Assembly (NCBI GenBank): GCA_002812745.2
Contig: NCSJ02000256.1
Coordinates: 1 to 61,996, forward strand
Reading direction: 5' to 3'
Source: Scytalidium lignicola
Taxonomy: Eukaryota; Ascomycota; Leotiomycetes
DNA length: 61,996 nt
Below the pieces are notes generated by a model. It did no database searches, was not told where the DNA came from, and was given only the letters and a program-made list of their open reading frames with translations. Position 1 is the stretch's first letter, and each line of letters opens with the position of its first letter. This document shows, in pieces, positions 9,981 to 22,088 of this stretch. A program made the translations under genes and the position numbers.

Positions 9981-11618
9981 TCAGTCGAGCATTACCTTAC
10001 TTAACTTCTCAATTTCGTCCCAATACTCTTGTTCCCTCCATTCCTCGTTTTCATAGCTATTCCCTGTGACATCCGCAAAGCGGTCATTGTCGCTAATTAT
10101 TTCATCCCATTCCTCCTTGGTATAGAGCGCTTTGTATTCCAATGTCAATCTGTGGTGAGTAGCGCGCTGTCTCGCTTCCTCTAAATACACCCAAGGCCAT
10201 CTCTTGAAGGCTGGAATGCCAGGAGCAATCTCATATGACTGACCCGGCCTGCAAACATACTTATCTTTGATAATAACTTTCTTTAACTTGCTCTGAGGAT
10301 AATTCGTATTCAATATACGTGCAAAATTCTGCACCCATTTGACATGATCCTCGCCAAATTTAAGATATCTTTTAGTGAAATCCAGTTTTAAGCACTGGAG
10401 GTTAGGAGCGAGCTTTTTGACGGCATTGGACGGTGTCGCACAGCCCATGAAATTGTGTGATGACATACTCAGCTCTTCTAAAGATGGGAAGTTGGAGAAG
10501 TCGAGCATTTCGCCACTACTGGCTGTGTTTAACCCTAGTTCGATGCACTTTAATGAGCGTTGATGCATATTGAGAAGTTGTTGAATAGTTACGGTGGAGA
10601 ACTCGTAATGCTCTCGGCAGTTGCTTCGTTCAAACTCTAAAAGAGAAAGTTTGACAAGACCTATGGGCCATTGCAAAATATGCTGGATCACATAGGGCGG
10701 TACTGTTGGAAATAAAAATTTCAGAGAAAGCAGGTTGCCAGTGCGATAACGACTTGGAGGTAACAACCTCTCAAGCTCGCTCTGACTGATTTTACCCGTT
10801 GAATCATACCCTGATGCTCGGATCTCACCGGTCCTTAGGCTTGCTTTAAAATATGATATTGTTAAGTGCCTTAATGATGGCAGGACCAAAACTTCAAGTA
10901 CTGACTGAACGGATAGAGTCCAGTGATGTGACCCGTCTAAGGTCAAATCCTCTAGAAGAGGAAGATTCTTCACAGCTTTTGTGAGAACCAGGAGATCATA
11001 CGTGAAATCCAGAAAGAGGGAGACTGTTCGCAGTCTCGTGCAATGTTTTATAATGCTTGCAAATTTATGCAAAAGATCTCTACGACGTTCATTGAGAAAT
11101 ATGTTGAGCTCGCGTGGGTAAGATGCTAGGTGGGGTCGGTCTTTAAAAATATGCAATAATTTTCCAGTGTGGTGAGACATTGTATCCGCATTATAGAATT
11201 GAAAAGCACGGAATGACTGTCTTTCGGAATTTTCTCGCCATCGTCTGCAAACAAGTGCCAAAGAAAAGTGATAGTCACAGTTGAAGAGAGGGCAGCTTCG
11301 TCGATTACAAACGTAAGAGAAGATTTCGCACAATATTTCATCTGGTAAGGCGCAAATCCAGCACTTTCCACAGAGCGCGGGCAGAGAGTTGGAGGGTGGC
11401 GAGAGCATCTTCAGAAAAACTATCGGATATAAAATCGCTTTTAACTCGGATATCAGAGGAGAGGGTAAATTAGGAGGAGGAATATAGATGTAATAGCAGG
11501 GAACTGATTCAGAATCAGAATTGATTATAGGGAGAGGTCCAGCTACGCCTAATATATGTATGAGAATAGCGAGAGTATGCAACTGAGAATAGGTGCCACT
11601 GACAACTGTGCACTGCAT
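9981..11618 (-). CDS. F-box protein with leucine-rich-repeat-like region
   Basis: A single open frame of 545 codons. The F-box begins with ALPDEILCEIFSYV and continues to LALVCRRWRENSE; such proteins hand substrates to SCF ubiquitin ligases through Skp1. Downstream are leucine-rich segments (LPLLEDLTLDGS, LPSLRHLTISYF, LKCIELGLN, FPSLEELSMSS, LQCLKLDF) forming a likely substrate-binding curve. The C-terminal 60 residues are acidic. The Met at 11408 (MLSPPSNSLPAL), 25 residues before the F-box, is the likelier start; the upstream 70 residues are hydrophobic and unlike the family. No introns or breaks are seen. Confidence 0.82.
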   Translation of the reverse strand: MQCTVVSGTYSQLHTLAILIHILGVAGPLPIINSDSESVPCYYIYIPPPNLPSPLISELKAILYPIVFLKMLSPPSNSLPALCGKCWICALPDEILCEIFSYVCNRRSCPLFNCDYHFSLALVCRRWRENSERQSFRAFQFYNADTMSHHTGKLLHIFKDRPHLASYPRELNIFLNERRRDLLHKFASIIKHCTRLRTVSLFLDFTYDLLVLTKAVKNLPLLEDLTLDGSHHWTLSVQSVLEVLVLPSLRHLTISYFKASLRTGEIRASGYDSTGKISQSELERLLPPSRYRTGNLLSLKFLFPTVPPYVIQHILQWPIGLVKLSLLEFERSNCREHYEFSTVTIQQLLNMHQRSLKCIELGLNTASSGEMLDFSNFPSLEELSMSSHNFMGCATPSNAVKKLAPNLQCLKLDFTKRYLKFGEDHVKWVQNFARILNTNYPQSKLKKVIIKDKYVCRPGQSYEIAPGIPAFKRWPWVYLEEARQRATHHRLTLEYKALYTKEEWDEIISDNDRFADVTGNSYENEEWREQEYWDEIEKLSKVMLD

Positions 11619-12064
11619 CAGAAAATAGAATTAGGAAGAATGAGCTGATGTGTTTGTCAAGGGTTGAGATATACGTGGTGGAATGATTGGTTGAATTGTA
11701 TGGTTAAGTTACGTACCAGTATTTATTAGCCAATCGGACAGCTCCTTCTGCCGGACGGCCCGGATAACTGAAACACACCAAAATTAGATGCCTGAGGGAG
11801 ACTTAGACTGAGCCACTTCCTTCTATCAGTTGAGCAAAAGACGTATGACTTTAAGGAGGTAAGGTATTAAAATAATCCATATCATTTTTGCTGCTTTTGC
11901 ATGCAGAAGGAATAATCTTAAAGTATGCATATAGTCACATAAGTAATACAGTATCGGCGAAGAAGAATAGGGTGAAAATGTTGAGCTAAAACCGGCAATC
12001 GTGTGTTGATTCAAGTAGTTAAGGAAGGCCAAGATCATTACATTATCATATATATTGAGGTATC
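11619..12064. other. Intergenic between F-box gene and monooxygenase
   Basis: About 450 bases with the F-box promoter side and the 3' end of the monooxygenase. Nothing else is recognisable. Confidence 0.5.
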
Positions 12065-14160
12065 TTATGCGCTGAATGCAGCTACTTCAGGTAGAGACAC
12101 TTTCGTTCTAGAATCCTTACCGGTGACAGGATCTTTCTTCAGGAGGTCTTCGTCATCCCAGGAAGTCTCTGACGTCTTACATGATTCCTCCTCCTCATAC
12201 TCTGAGGCTTTGAATTCCTTCGATACTAGCTCTCCGGCACTTTCATCACTGTCGTCACCATTGATTATCTTATCCCTTTTACAGTCGACCATTTCCAATA
12301 CCTCCCTGGACAGGTTCGGATGGGACTGTATGTAGTAACTTAAATCTCTCTCCTGACCCTCACTTACAGTCTCTACTGTAGAGAAACCCAGACCCCAATA
12401 TTGAAACCGATTTGCAGTATACTTCCACTCCCAATCTTCCCACCGATCACTTTGTAGGAACTCGCGATAGTGCAAACCACTTCCAGGCCATACTGCAGTG
12501 ACTTTGCCATCGTCATTCTTGAACCATGACCGACATGATCCAGTCCAGACCATACGCTGCATGAAATCTTGGGTGTGCATATCAAAGTCGGCCTCTACGT
12601 CGGCGCGAATATTAAAAGATGATACTTGCTGCGTCATCATTTTACGAAGGAGCCGGATGAAGTAGTCCCCCGTGGCCTCCAATGCACCTATGAGGCTGCC
12701 ATTGGCGATGGGTGTGTTGGGGCCCAGGAAGATGAGGTAGTTAGGGAATCCACTAACGGCAAGGCCACAGTAGGAGACCGGGTTGGTCTTCCAAAGTTCA
12801 CGTAGATCGACTCCATTGCGACCGATAATCGGGAATCGAGGGCGAAAGGAAGTATCAAAACCTGTTGCTGCGATGATAATGTCGACTGGTCGCTCGGTGC
12901 CATCGGCGTCACGGATCCCCGTAGGTGTAACTTCTTGGATGTCCGAAAAGACAGGCTCAACGTTGTCTCTCTGCAATGCCTCAAGGTAGCGTTCGCCGGG
13001 GTTGATGCGCCGACACCCGACTTCGAAAGAGGGGATCAGTCCCTTTTGGAGACCCTCAGAATGTATCAACTCGCGCATGTGGGTGTCGAGTTTCTTTACG
13101 AACTGCTTTTGTTCGTCACTGCCTTTGAAGAAGGCGCGGTACATGCAGTTGAAGGATGACTCCATATCCTTGCGTGTGCGGAGCGAGTGATTGGGGTCAT
13201 CTCTGAATTGTGCCTTTTCTTCCTCCGTATAGATGTGATTGTGTTCACCGTTAAATTGGGCACCAGCAGGTGGTGAGATCCACGATGGTGTACGGATATA
13301 GATGTCAACATTTGCGGCCGCTGACTGAATTTCCGGTAGGACTTGAATGGCACTTGCGCCTGCGCCAATTATGGCCACTCTCTTGTTCTTGACATCAATG
13401 TTGTTATCCCAGGCCGCTGTGTGGACTAGTTGACCCTTGAAGCTATCGATATTTTTGAGGTTGGGGAATTTAGGATTATTTAATATGCCACCTGCATTAA
13501 CAAGGATGTCACAATCAAATTTTCCTCTTCCTTCGACGGAAACGCTCCAAGTCGAAGAATCCTCACGCCAGACAGCTTCCTCGACTTTGCTATTGAAATG
13601 AATATAAGGATCTAGTCGGTAGTGCAGTACGACTGCTTTCAAATAAGATTGTATTTCAGATGAGGATGCGTAACTGCTACCATTAGTACTTGCTGTTTAT
13701 CGAGCTAATAGCTTCATACAATCTTGACCAATACGGATTCGGACAGAAGCTGAATTGGTAGATATGACTCGGAACATCACATGCACATCCTATATGATTC
13801 ATTGTCAAAACAATTATTTTTGATGCGAATCTTGTGGTATACCTGGATACCGATTTTCTAACCAAGTGCCTCCTATTTCAGCGTTCTTTTCGAGGATTCG
13901 GATACCAACTCTATCACCAAACGCTTCTCGGAGGTGATGGGCTATCATATTGTTAGTACTTTCTTCTAGGATAACGATTTCAATAACTTTTTGGCTCACC
14001 CATTAATATCCCAGACACTCTAGAATAAATGTCCGTTAGTCAACTGGGACCATTGTCATGGAGGTCAACGTTGAGAATGGACTAACCCTGCCCCGATAAT
14101 GATGCATCGTAGCGACTTCTCTTCCAAAGTAGATTCCTCATAACTACGTTTTATCACCAT
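12065..14160 (-). CDS. Flavin-containing (Baeyer-Villiger type) monooxygenase, 623 aa
   Basis: Five exons (14087-14160, 14000-14019, 13843-13941, 13720-13789, 12065-13673) join in frame to 624 codons including the stop. The N-terminus has the FAD-binding CIIIGAGVSGILM, followed by [24 protein letters not shown], common to BVMO and related flavoproteins. The fingerprint FKGQLVHTAAWD matches the F.G...H...W(P/D) Baeyer-Villiger motif, and VAIIGAGASAIQVLPEI is the NADPH-binding Rossmann fold. IIAATGFDTSFRP is the usual late FAD motif. It would insert oxygen next to a carbonyl or oxidise N or S. The last 80 residues are acidic and Ser-rich, longer than typical. It is divergently transcribed from the Rieske oxygenase, suggesting shared control. 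The 20-nt second exon is unusually small. Confidence 0.9.
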
Positions 14161-14856
14161 CTTGAAAGAACGTTTACGATATATCTATCTTCTTTCCTAG
14201 ATGGTTAAAACAGTAACTTGGCCGTACGCAGCACAGTCTGTTTGAGCTAATCTAGTACATGATTCTGACTCTCTAGTTTTATGTTGTCATTAAAGTCTAG
14301 GATACTGCCCCGTATCTGACAACTGTCAGAGCATAGATCTTTGTCTCCGCAGTCACAATGGGAGTAACCATACTCTAGCTGCTCCGGAGAAAGTTCCGCT
14401 CACGTGACCGGTGATAAACACCTCCACCGAGCTACTGATGTGATGTAAAATATTGATGCCATTAGTTTTACCTGTATAGGAAAAAACTTGCATCGATGAT
14501 GTTGTTACTATTGCCTTCCAAAGATCTGGTCACAAGGCACTAGAACGGGCTCCGACGGTGTTGAGGCCGGGGCTGGACTTCCTCCAGATGTATACGTCTA
14601 TGCGTGACGTTGTTAGAGCTATGTCAATATCATGAGGCTAAAAATGAAAGGCTTATCTATATCAGATGCCGTAGAGAATTAAGGACAAAGTATTATTTGG
14701 CTTAAATAAATAGAGAGACTATTGAGGATTCGATTTGATCCTCCGGCAAAAGCAACCTTTTATATGAAGCTCTTTTGAGTTCTATCCGCGGATACCTTTT
14801 GTCGTTTTGATACGAAATCATTATCGGTCTATTGTATTCTATCATGGTGTTAACAG
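14161..14856. promoter_or_regulatory. Shared divergent promoter region of monooxygenase and Rieske oxygenase
   Basis: About 700 bases between two divergently transcribed oxidoreductases. It includes several CGG/CCG triplets, among them a TCCGGA palindrome near 14383 and clustered CGG around 14548-14570, the kind of half-sites bound by Zn2Cys6 factors such as the one encoded at 16538. CACGTGACCGG lies near 14402. Binding is inferred only. Confidence 0.35.
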
Positions 14857-16161
14857 TCAAGTCTTTTTTTTGGATACGGAGGTTTCAGTGCTGCAGAAAA
14901 GACAGCACCCGTCATATCAGAACCTGCACCACCACGAGCATTACCAGCATCATGGTATCGCTCCCCGCAGATGTATGAGCTGGAACGGCGTGCAATATTC
15001 TCTAAAAAATGGCTCTTTGTCACTCATAAATTAAGATTTACTCAACCTGGTGACTTCATTCGATTTGAAGAAGCTGGGTTTTCGTTTTTCCTCTGTCTTG
15101 ATCGAGACGGTAACCTGAACGGCTTCCATAATACCTGCCGCCATCGTGGCTATCCACTGGTTACAGAAGAAAAANGGGAATGCGAAAATTTTTGCTTGCA
15201 AGTACCACGGATGGTCATATGGATTCAACGGCAAGTTGGCCAAGGCCCCTCGATTCGATGAAGTCCCTGGATTTCAAAAAGAAAACCATGGTCTCTTTCC
15301 CATCCATGTGCATATTGACGAGTGCGGCTTCGTTTGGGTAAACTTAGATGCATCTCCGACACCTTCTGTTGCATGGGATGACGACTTCCATGGAGTCGAC
15401 ACACAGGAAAGATTCCGCAACTTTGACTTCAGTCAGTACAAGTTCGACCATACGTGGGAGATGCAGGGCGATTACAACTGGAAAACTCTTGCCGATAATT
15501 ACAATGAGTGTTACCACTGCGCTGTTGCACATCCTGATGTAGCCAAGCTTGCAGACCTGTCATATTATTATATTGAAGGCAAAGGCGGTCATATTCAGCA
15601 TTTTTCTCGACCTAAAGCTGGCAAGGAGGACATAGACATAAGAAACGCGAGCACCTACTATTTCCCAAATTCGTGCATGACTGTCAGGTAAGTTTAGTCT
15701 CCCACGGTCCAGAGGGACGAATTTGCTAATTCACTTTTTTGTTCAGTCCACATTTCTTCTACCTAATGCGATGTGTTCCTACATCAGTTGGAACATGCTC
15801 GATGGAATATGAAGTTTATCGGCAGAAAGATGCTAGCGATGAGGACTTTACTTACATCGACTCTTTCTTCAAACGCGTCCTAACAGAGGACAAAACTCTT
15901 TGCAATAACACACAGAAGAATCTTGAAGCTGGAATATTTGTCAATGGACACCTGCATCCGGAATTGGAGAAGGGTCCTCTGTATTTTCAAAAAGTAGTCC
16001 GAGAACTCGTGACAAGTCATCGAGCTAAGGAGGTTGATGAGGGCCGAGAGATCTGGCCTGCAAGCCGACATAGTTCAGGGGGAGGATCAACAGACGAAGA
16101 TATTGCATTTTGTTCAGGGCTTGCATGTGACTCTGGGAAAGCTGCAGAACTAGCTTGGTAG
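14857..16161 (+). CDS. Rieske non-heme iron oxygenase of the choline/carnitine monooxygenase type
   Basis: Two exons are clear: about 14857-15687 and 15747-16161, with a 59-bp intron. The Rieske [2Fe-2S] ligands are CRHRGYP and CKYHGWSYG. The catalytic iron site is in [16 protein letters not shown], the form seen in carnitine and choline monooxygenases. One N at 15175 sits after five A; leaving it out gives [16 protein letters not shown] in frame, so it is probably an assembly artefact. The C-terminal half has the expected [11 protein letters not shown] and GPLYFQKVV segments. No ATG is found in frame before [20 protein letters not shown]: a TAA lies 5' of it and an AG at 14855-14856 suggests a missed first exon. 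It would oxidise a methyl or ring carbon using electrons from a separate reductase not seen here. Confidence 0.82.
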
Positions 16162-16537
16162 TATTATCTATATCCTTGTATAATATAGCTTTAGTTTGCT
16201 CTTGGGAGAAGCAAATTCAAAGTGTGGTAATATGGACAATATTTTGATAATGAGAAGATGATTGCTTCCGCAAAAAGGAAGGAAGACCTTATTGTACGAC
16301 GTGTTAGGCTATGCAAATCATAATTAATATACGCCGTAATTAGTAGAGAGGTAGAAATGCTTCTCGAGAATGGGGCTTTGCTGTTGGTGCGGGGGAAGGA
16401 ATACACGAGCTCCCTTCCCATAATTACAGTGGCGGACCTTCTAACCCCGCCTAGGAGGTCAGTGCGACACAGGACACCATATCACAATATCCGGTGTCTT
16501 ATCACCAGCCATAACTACCGCAACATGATGTGCTGCC
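16162..16537. other. Intergenic before the regulator gene
   Basis: 376 bases holding the Rieske 3' end and the regulator promoter. Two short open frames look fortuitous. Confidence 0.5.
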
Positions 16538-18989
16538 ATGTCATCTTCAGGTAGATCTCGGACTACTAAGCGTATGCATCAAGCGTGTGAGAATTGCAGG
16601 TAAGTATCCCGATTACCTTCTCTCAGGATGTGATAGTGGCTTACTGAGCTCAGAGTTAACCTTATCTCAGGCGCAAGAAGACTCGATGCCCGGGAGAGCG
16701 GCCGGCATGCTCAACCTGCACCCGACTTCATCAAGTCTGTTACTATTCTGATCGCAATGTTCAGTTCGAGCGACTACTGCCAACGAGTGGTGGCAGTGAT
16801 TTGGTAAACACTACATCACTCCCAAGGAGCAAGCTAACCTGGAACAGGAGGGACGGCTAGCGCAATTGGAAGAAAAGATGGACTTGGTGCTAGAAAGGAC
16901 AATGTATGTCCAATATATACGTATCTGGTATATGGTAACTGAACTAACGATACCCAGGCCAGAGCCTCCAAGTCAATCTGTGACACCTGAATCATACACA
17001 AGAGCGTCGTCGAGCCACCAGGCGACACCAAATGCATCCGCACGTCCACCCCCAATTACTGTAACACCATCACAGTATGGCATCTTCTCAACCAAATCCC
17101 GGAAGATCTGAACTAATGGGAGCAGTTCAAGTACTTTGCCTCCGAAAGACGTCGTTTTAGAGGCAGTCCAGTTGTATTTTCAGTACTGCCATCGACAACC
17201 GCTGTGGCTCTTTGAAAGGAGCGATCTTAATCACCTAGAAAGCTGTCCCGAAGAGATCATCTTCTCACTATTAGCACTCGCTGTTAGATATTCTAATGCT
17301 CCATTTTTTGAGTGCCGTTCCCAAGACTTCTCTCAGAAATATAGCGAAATCGCAAGGGGTCATATCATGCTTAGAATCGCTCAGGGAACTGTGCAACTTT
17401 CAACTATACAAAGCCTATGCTTGCTTGCATTTGCAAATTTTGTTGGTATGGCATTATTGAGTAAGATTTGAGTTGTAGTAACTGAGTTTATGCAGCAAGG
17501 GATACACATTTAGCATGGTTACACATCAGCCTCGCAAATTCACTATCGCATTTTGCAGATATGGATGTGGAACTTAACGATGGTGATTATTCTTCAGTTG
17601 CTGAAGCAAAAAGAAGGGTGTTTTACAGTATACATCTTCTAAACAATCTTTATGGACCTAGATCAATGACTTTAAATATTCTGGAGGGTATTGACAAACC
17701 ACACTATGTCGGCTCTAAACAAGATACCTCATGGGAAACCAGCAAGCCACCTCCCTTGATGCCGCAAGAATTCCTCAACGATACTGAGACTTCTCGTGGT
17801 GGAATCTGGATATACATGGTCCAACAATCGTCACTGTGGGCAGAAGTACGAAATTATATTGCACATTGCGCTGACGGCGATCCGAAACCTCCATGGGCGC
17901 CCGACTCCAGGAACACGATGATCGGGGCTCACCTTATGGACCTTGAGACAAGGTTTCCTACGTATTATCGCTACGATGCTGCTCGGTTCTTAGATCGTTC
18001 TAATGAGGAGCTGCAGCGCAACCGTGAATTCTGGAGTCCATGGTTATATTTACAATTTTCGTATCACGCAGTCCACAGTGTGTTAAATCATCCTTTCCTA
18101 TTATCTTCGCGGCCTTTCAACTCGGTCCCGATGACTGTTCCAAACACATTCTGGAAGACATCCTCAGAAATGGCCTTTCTTCATTCGAGCTGGACAGCTC
18201 GTTTAATTGATATGGTGACGGAAAAAGACTATCAAATATCAGATCCATTCATTGGCTACAATGTAGCGGTTGCCGCAACGATACACCTCTATTATTGCCG
18301 TGCAGCAGATAGTCGCGTCCGAAATTCAGCAGAAACAAAGCTTGCCAAATGTATGAAGTTCGTAGAAGGATTAGGAATGGTGTGGCCAGTGTGCCGGTTA
18401 ATGGTAGGTCCAAGATGTTCAAAAAGAAGTATCATAGCTGACGTGTGGGCAGCATGAGAAGTTGGCTGAACTTGTACAATCAGCATTCAATTCAAACAAG
18501 CAGTCTGGAGACCAGGAAGGTAATTTTAGAACAGTGTCAATCAACATCGCATTGATGTGGGATATTCTTGACTATGCCAGCTTAGGCAGGCGTCCCCAGA
18601 AATCAGGTCGGGGTATTTTCGACCCTACGTTTGTGCAGGAGAAAGATGAGGAAGAGGAAGACGAGCATACTGTCGAGACACAGATCTTCCATCGTCCTAT
18701 GGCTGAAGTAGACACATCCAATGGTGGTCAGGAGCTACCGCCGTATTCTGACCTCGCGGTCCGCCGCCGAAATCCTCGTCGTAGACAGGGTGGAAATGGA
18801 CATGTAGTGCCTGCAGAAGACGGGCCATCTTCGCAACAACAGAACCAGCAGTCAGAAATTGCAAACTGGCCGGAGCCTCCAATCTTAGGCAATACGTCGA
18901 TTATGGATGCGACACATGATTCGCTCTTCCAACTATTAGATCATGGAAGCCCATATTTTCTAGGGTTTTGGGATAGCGGCAATTTATAA
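16538..18989 (+). CDS. Zn2Cys6 transcription factor with fungal-specific regulatory domain
   Basis: Seven exons: 16538-16599, 16671-16803, 16848-16903, 16958-17074, 17126-17455, 17496-18403 and 18453-18989. The binuclear zinc cluster is split by the first intron and reads CENCRRKKTRCPGERPACS then CTRLHQVC, preceded by basic residues. A short coiled linker (RLAQLEEKMDLVLERT) follows, then the fungal_trans middle region (DVVLEAVQLYFQYCHRQPLW, LALAVRYSNAPFF, RDTHLAWLHISLANSL, AKRRVFYSIHLLN). The C-terminus is acidic and Gln-rich, typical of an activation domain. The intron at 17456-17495 is only 40 bp. Its place inside the oxidoreductase cluster suggests it controls its neighbours. The reading is intact. 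Confidence 0.9.
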
Positions 18990-19319
18990 CATTATAAACA
19001 ACATCATTAATAGTTGGTACATTGATTTTTCGTAAATTAATTTCTAGTGCCATTACTTTTGACTAAATCTACCAGTACCAGAGAGTTTCTAACCAACTGA
19101 TGGCCAACTTTAATAGTCAAGTCTCCTTGACTACTGTAATATAATATAAAGTAATTCTTTAATATTTCAAATTGTTGATCTTTGAGCAACCTGGTATAAT
19201 ATTATTTAAATCAGAGATAACGTCCCGAGTTAATTTACGTGGAATATAGGCTAATGTGAGGATTGACGGCAAAAGGTGGCTATTAAAGTGCTCTCAAGTG
19301 TGACGCCTTTCCCCACTCG
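18990..19319. other. Intergenic, convergent gene ends
   Basis: 330 A+T-rich bases between convergent 3' ends of the regulator and the cupin gene. Nothing recognisable. Confidence 0.5.
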
Positions 19320-19985
19320 TCATTCCAGCCATAGATGCATCAGAGGACCACCATCTCCCATAACAGGATCCTGTGCTGGCATTGCAACCGAAGATATTTC
19401 TTCTTTAATCTTGACAATATCGGGAAGCTCCTTCCCAAGTTCATTGCGCCAGCGCGGACAACCCTAAGACCATATCAGCCCATGATATTATAACAAGAAA
19501 TGATTTCTGATAGAGGAGAGAGCATGCCAAACCTTAGGGTAAACGCCAACATAGCGGTAATTTGTCGTACTCTCTAGGCAGCAATGCGCCGTGCCAGCTG
19601 GTAAGATAATTACGTCGCCGGCATGAACATCGATCTCGAGACCGCCATCTTGGTCTCCCTGACCGCGACCTAGAAGAAGCGTTGATTCGCCTTGAAATAT
19701 CCCTATTTGTTTGCTGTTTGTAAACTAGACTTATACAAACAACAGATAAGTTTACTACCTGGTAGCCTTACCGTAGCATTCATGCGAATTAGGATGAAAA
19801 TGTCGTGTGGGGATATGTCCCCATACTCCGCGCTTCTCCCATTGATGTGCTTCAAGGAATGTCGTGGCTGTCTCTTCTGATAGTGGCAGGGGTAGCACGT
19901 CTCGGTAGATCAGTACGGGCAGAGTACTGTTCAGGGAGTACCTGTTGGGTGGGATGATGTGCTGTTCCGGCGTTATTGAAGTCAT
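19320..19985 (-). CDS. Small cupin protein (YjlB-like), frame break in last exon
   Basis: Exons 19772-19985, 19533-19702 and 19320-19464 with introns of 69 and 68 bp. The cupin core shows RHFHPNSHECYG, FQGESTLLLGRG, and the second motif HAGDVIILPAGTAHCCLES followed by YRYVGVYPKG, matching the fungal single-domain cupin family related to bacterial YjlB. Its enzyme activity is unknown; the conserved His residues suggest a metal site. In the third exon CPRWRNE should run into LGKELPDIVKIKEE, but an extra A at 19440-19442 (AAA for AA) shifts the frame. Without it the protein ends normally at LMHLWLE. A homopolymer error is as likely as a real mutation. It lies within the oxidoreductase cluster. 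Confidence 0.75.
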
Positions 19986-20750
19986 GTTTGATTTTCTCTA
20001 TCCTCTTCCCATCTTTGAGAGATTTGTTCTCATTAATTCCTGGTCTACAAATAAACCCTAGTTCATGTAGAGTTCCTGGGTGTAAACGGTCGCCAGATGC
20101 GGGTATGGAGTGCTGGATCTGGTATGCAAGAGATACACAAACCGGTCGTGCAGGGTGTCTTATATGGGAGCTAACGGCGTCCGGTCCGTTTCCGGCCCAA
20201 GGAATAAATTAGGTCAGTCGTCCTTTTATGGAAGGCGCTCGCGTGACTGCAAGCTATGGAAATAATAGCGAGTTTGGGAAATGGTGGCGTCGATCCGGAG
20301 TCTGCTCCGTAGCCGTCACGGAGTCTCGAAGTCTTGACAATATCCAATCATGAAGGAGTTATAGTTCAATGCCTAACTGAGTATCAAATTGTACGCTGTG
20401 ATCATTTTGGCACAATGATTTGGGGGAGTTCTGGGAGATGATGGTATTAAGTATTTGACTTCTGGATCTAACCTTAGAATGAGAAATGAAATAAAACAGG
20501 ACTTGATTTGTAGAGTAAGGGGTCTAAACTAGCTCTATTATATAGAGCATATTATATAAAGGCTATATTAGTCCTAATCGAGTTCAAGTCAATTCCATGT
20601 GGCCTGATCTATCATACAACAATTTTATAGTTGACTTGAGAATATATTTTTGTTTTTCGAACAATGCTAGTATTGTACACGGAGTTAAAGAGATATAAAT
20701 TTGGTAGCAGTATCGATGGTCATATCTCGTAAAAGGAAGTATATTCGTAT
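19986..20750. other. Intergenic, no gene recognised
   Basis: 765 bases between the 5' side of the cupin gene and the 3' end of the flavin oxidase. The first half is G+C-balanced (promoter), the second A+T-rich. No gene is seen. Confidence 0.5.
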
Positions 20751-22088
20751 CTATAGTTTGGCTTGCTCTTGTGCACTCAGTAATCGCCTTGGCGGTCCGC
20801 GTCGACTCCCGTCATTGCAAACCATTGGACCAGAAGCCACGCTGCTACTTTCCAGTTTCCATTTCTGCCTTACTTCTGCCGCGGCTTTACCCTCAAAGCA
20901 GTCGACAATATATCGACCTAAGATTGGGAGAAACTTGAATCCACTATTAAAAAGTTGTCAGATATTATCCAACGTAGTGCATCAGACTCTTAAAACTTAC
21001 TGTCCAGCACCTCCCACTGCTATGAAAAGCCCTTTGATCGACGGATGATTATCAATGACAAAATTTCCTTGTGGAGTATCTGTATACCAGCATAACCGCC
21101 GTCGCATCCATGGCTTCTCTGCGACTTTCGGGACCACCTGTCGAAGTCCTTCTCGCAGCGCCTGGTCTGCATCATCTGGTAGATACGACGAAGCGGCGTT
21201 GTTGGAGTCGGCCTTTGGGACTGACATAACTCTCCCGTTCACATTCACTGTTGTATCAAATCCATGACTGTGACGAGCCACTTTCAGGATATGGGTGTGT
21301 GGAGTTGGGGGAAAGACAAAAAATCCCGAAGTCATATTGATGACTACTGGCATCTGGGATATTTCCTGTGCTTCCTCCGGGGTAAGCTGAATGAATCCAA
21401 CCGGCTGCGCTGATGATGAAACCGCATGGCTCAAATCCAGGTATCGATTTGTCCAAGCGCCCGTTGCGAGGATCACCTTTGATGCCAGAACTGGAGGTCC
21501 CAAAGCAACATTAACTCCAAGGACACGTGAGCCATCAACTTTCAAGGATGTGAGCGTTCCTCGAGGGCCTGTGATAATGGATACGCCAGATGCGCTGCAA
21601 AGGGTCACGAGTGCTGTGATTGCCCCAGCTGCATCGGCCCAGCCAGCATTGGGGTTAATATATCCTGTAAAGTCTTGCTTCACATTCTTCAGGTGTGGGA
21701 ACTCTCGAATAAGTTCCTCGGTAGTCTGGAAGTCTTTGAACGTCTGTCCCTGACTGCGCAAGAGACCCTTGAGCTTCTCCAAGAATGCATCTTGTCGTTC
21801 TTCCGAGACCAAGACAAACCCGGTGTTGTAATAGTAAGGGTGGAAAGGGCCTGATCCCCAAGATTGTACCGCTTCTCTCCCTAATCTCATATAGAAGGGA
21901 TCAGAATAATCATAGCGGACAATTCGGGAGATGTCAACACTGCTGCCATCCGGGACAGGTGGTGCCATTCGGTCGAGGACAGTTATGTCTCGATAGCCTC
22001 GTTGGGACAGCTCGAGAGCTGTGGACAGACCAAAAACGCCAGCTCCCACGATGACGATAGAGTCATCGTGAGACAGTTTCTCGCTCAT
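20751..22088 (-). CDS. FAD-dependent amine oxidase (sarcosine/pipecolate oxidase-like), peroxisomal
   Basis: Two exons (21001-22088 and 20751-20943) flank a 57-bp intron and give 426 residues. The N-terminus has the dinucleotide fold IVIVGAGVFGLSTALELSQRG, and the fungal-type segment VPDGSSVDISRIVRYDY follows. The C-terminal motif GGAGHGFKFLP, split by the intron, closes the FAD site. This family oxidises secondary N-methyl or cyclic amines such as sarcosine, pipecolate or saccharopine, releasing H2O2. The last three residues are AKL, a usable PTS1 peroxisome signal that fits an H2O2-producing oxidase. The ATG at 22088 was chosen because the fold starts 10 residues later. Together with the Rieske oxygenase it suggests stepwise N-demethylation. 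The substrate cannot be told from sequence. Confidence 0.88.

Noticed and set aside
14370..14420. CGG/CCG sites as a definite operator for the cluster regulator
   Set aside because: Such triplets are common by chance, and spacing does not repeat elsewhere in the cluster, so they are only mentioned within the divergent promoter entry.
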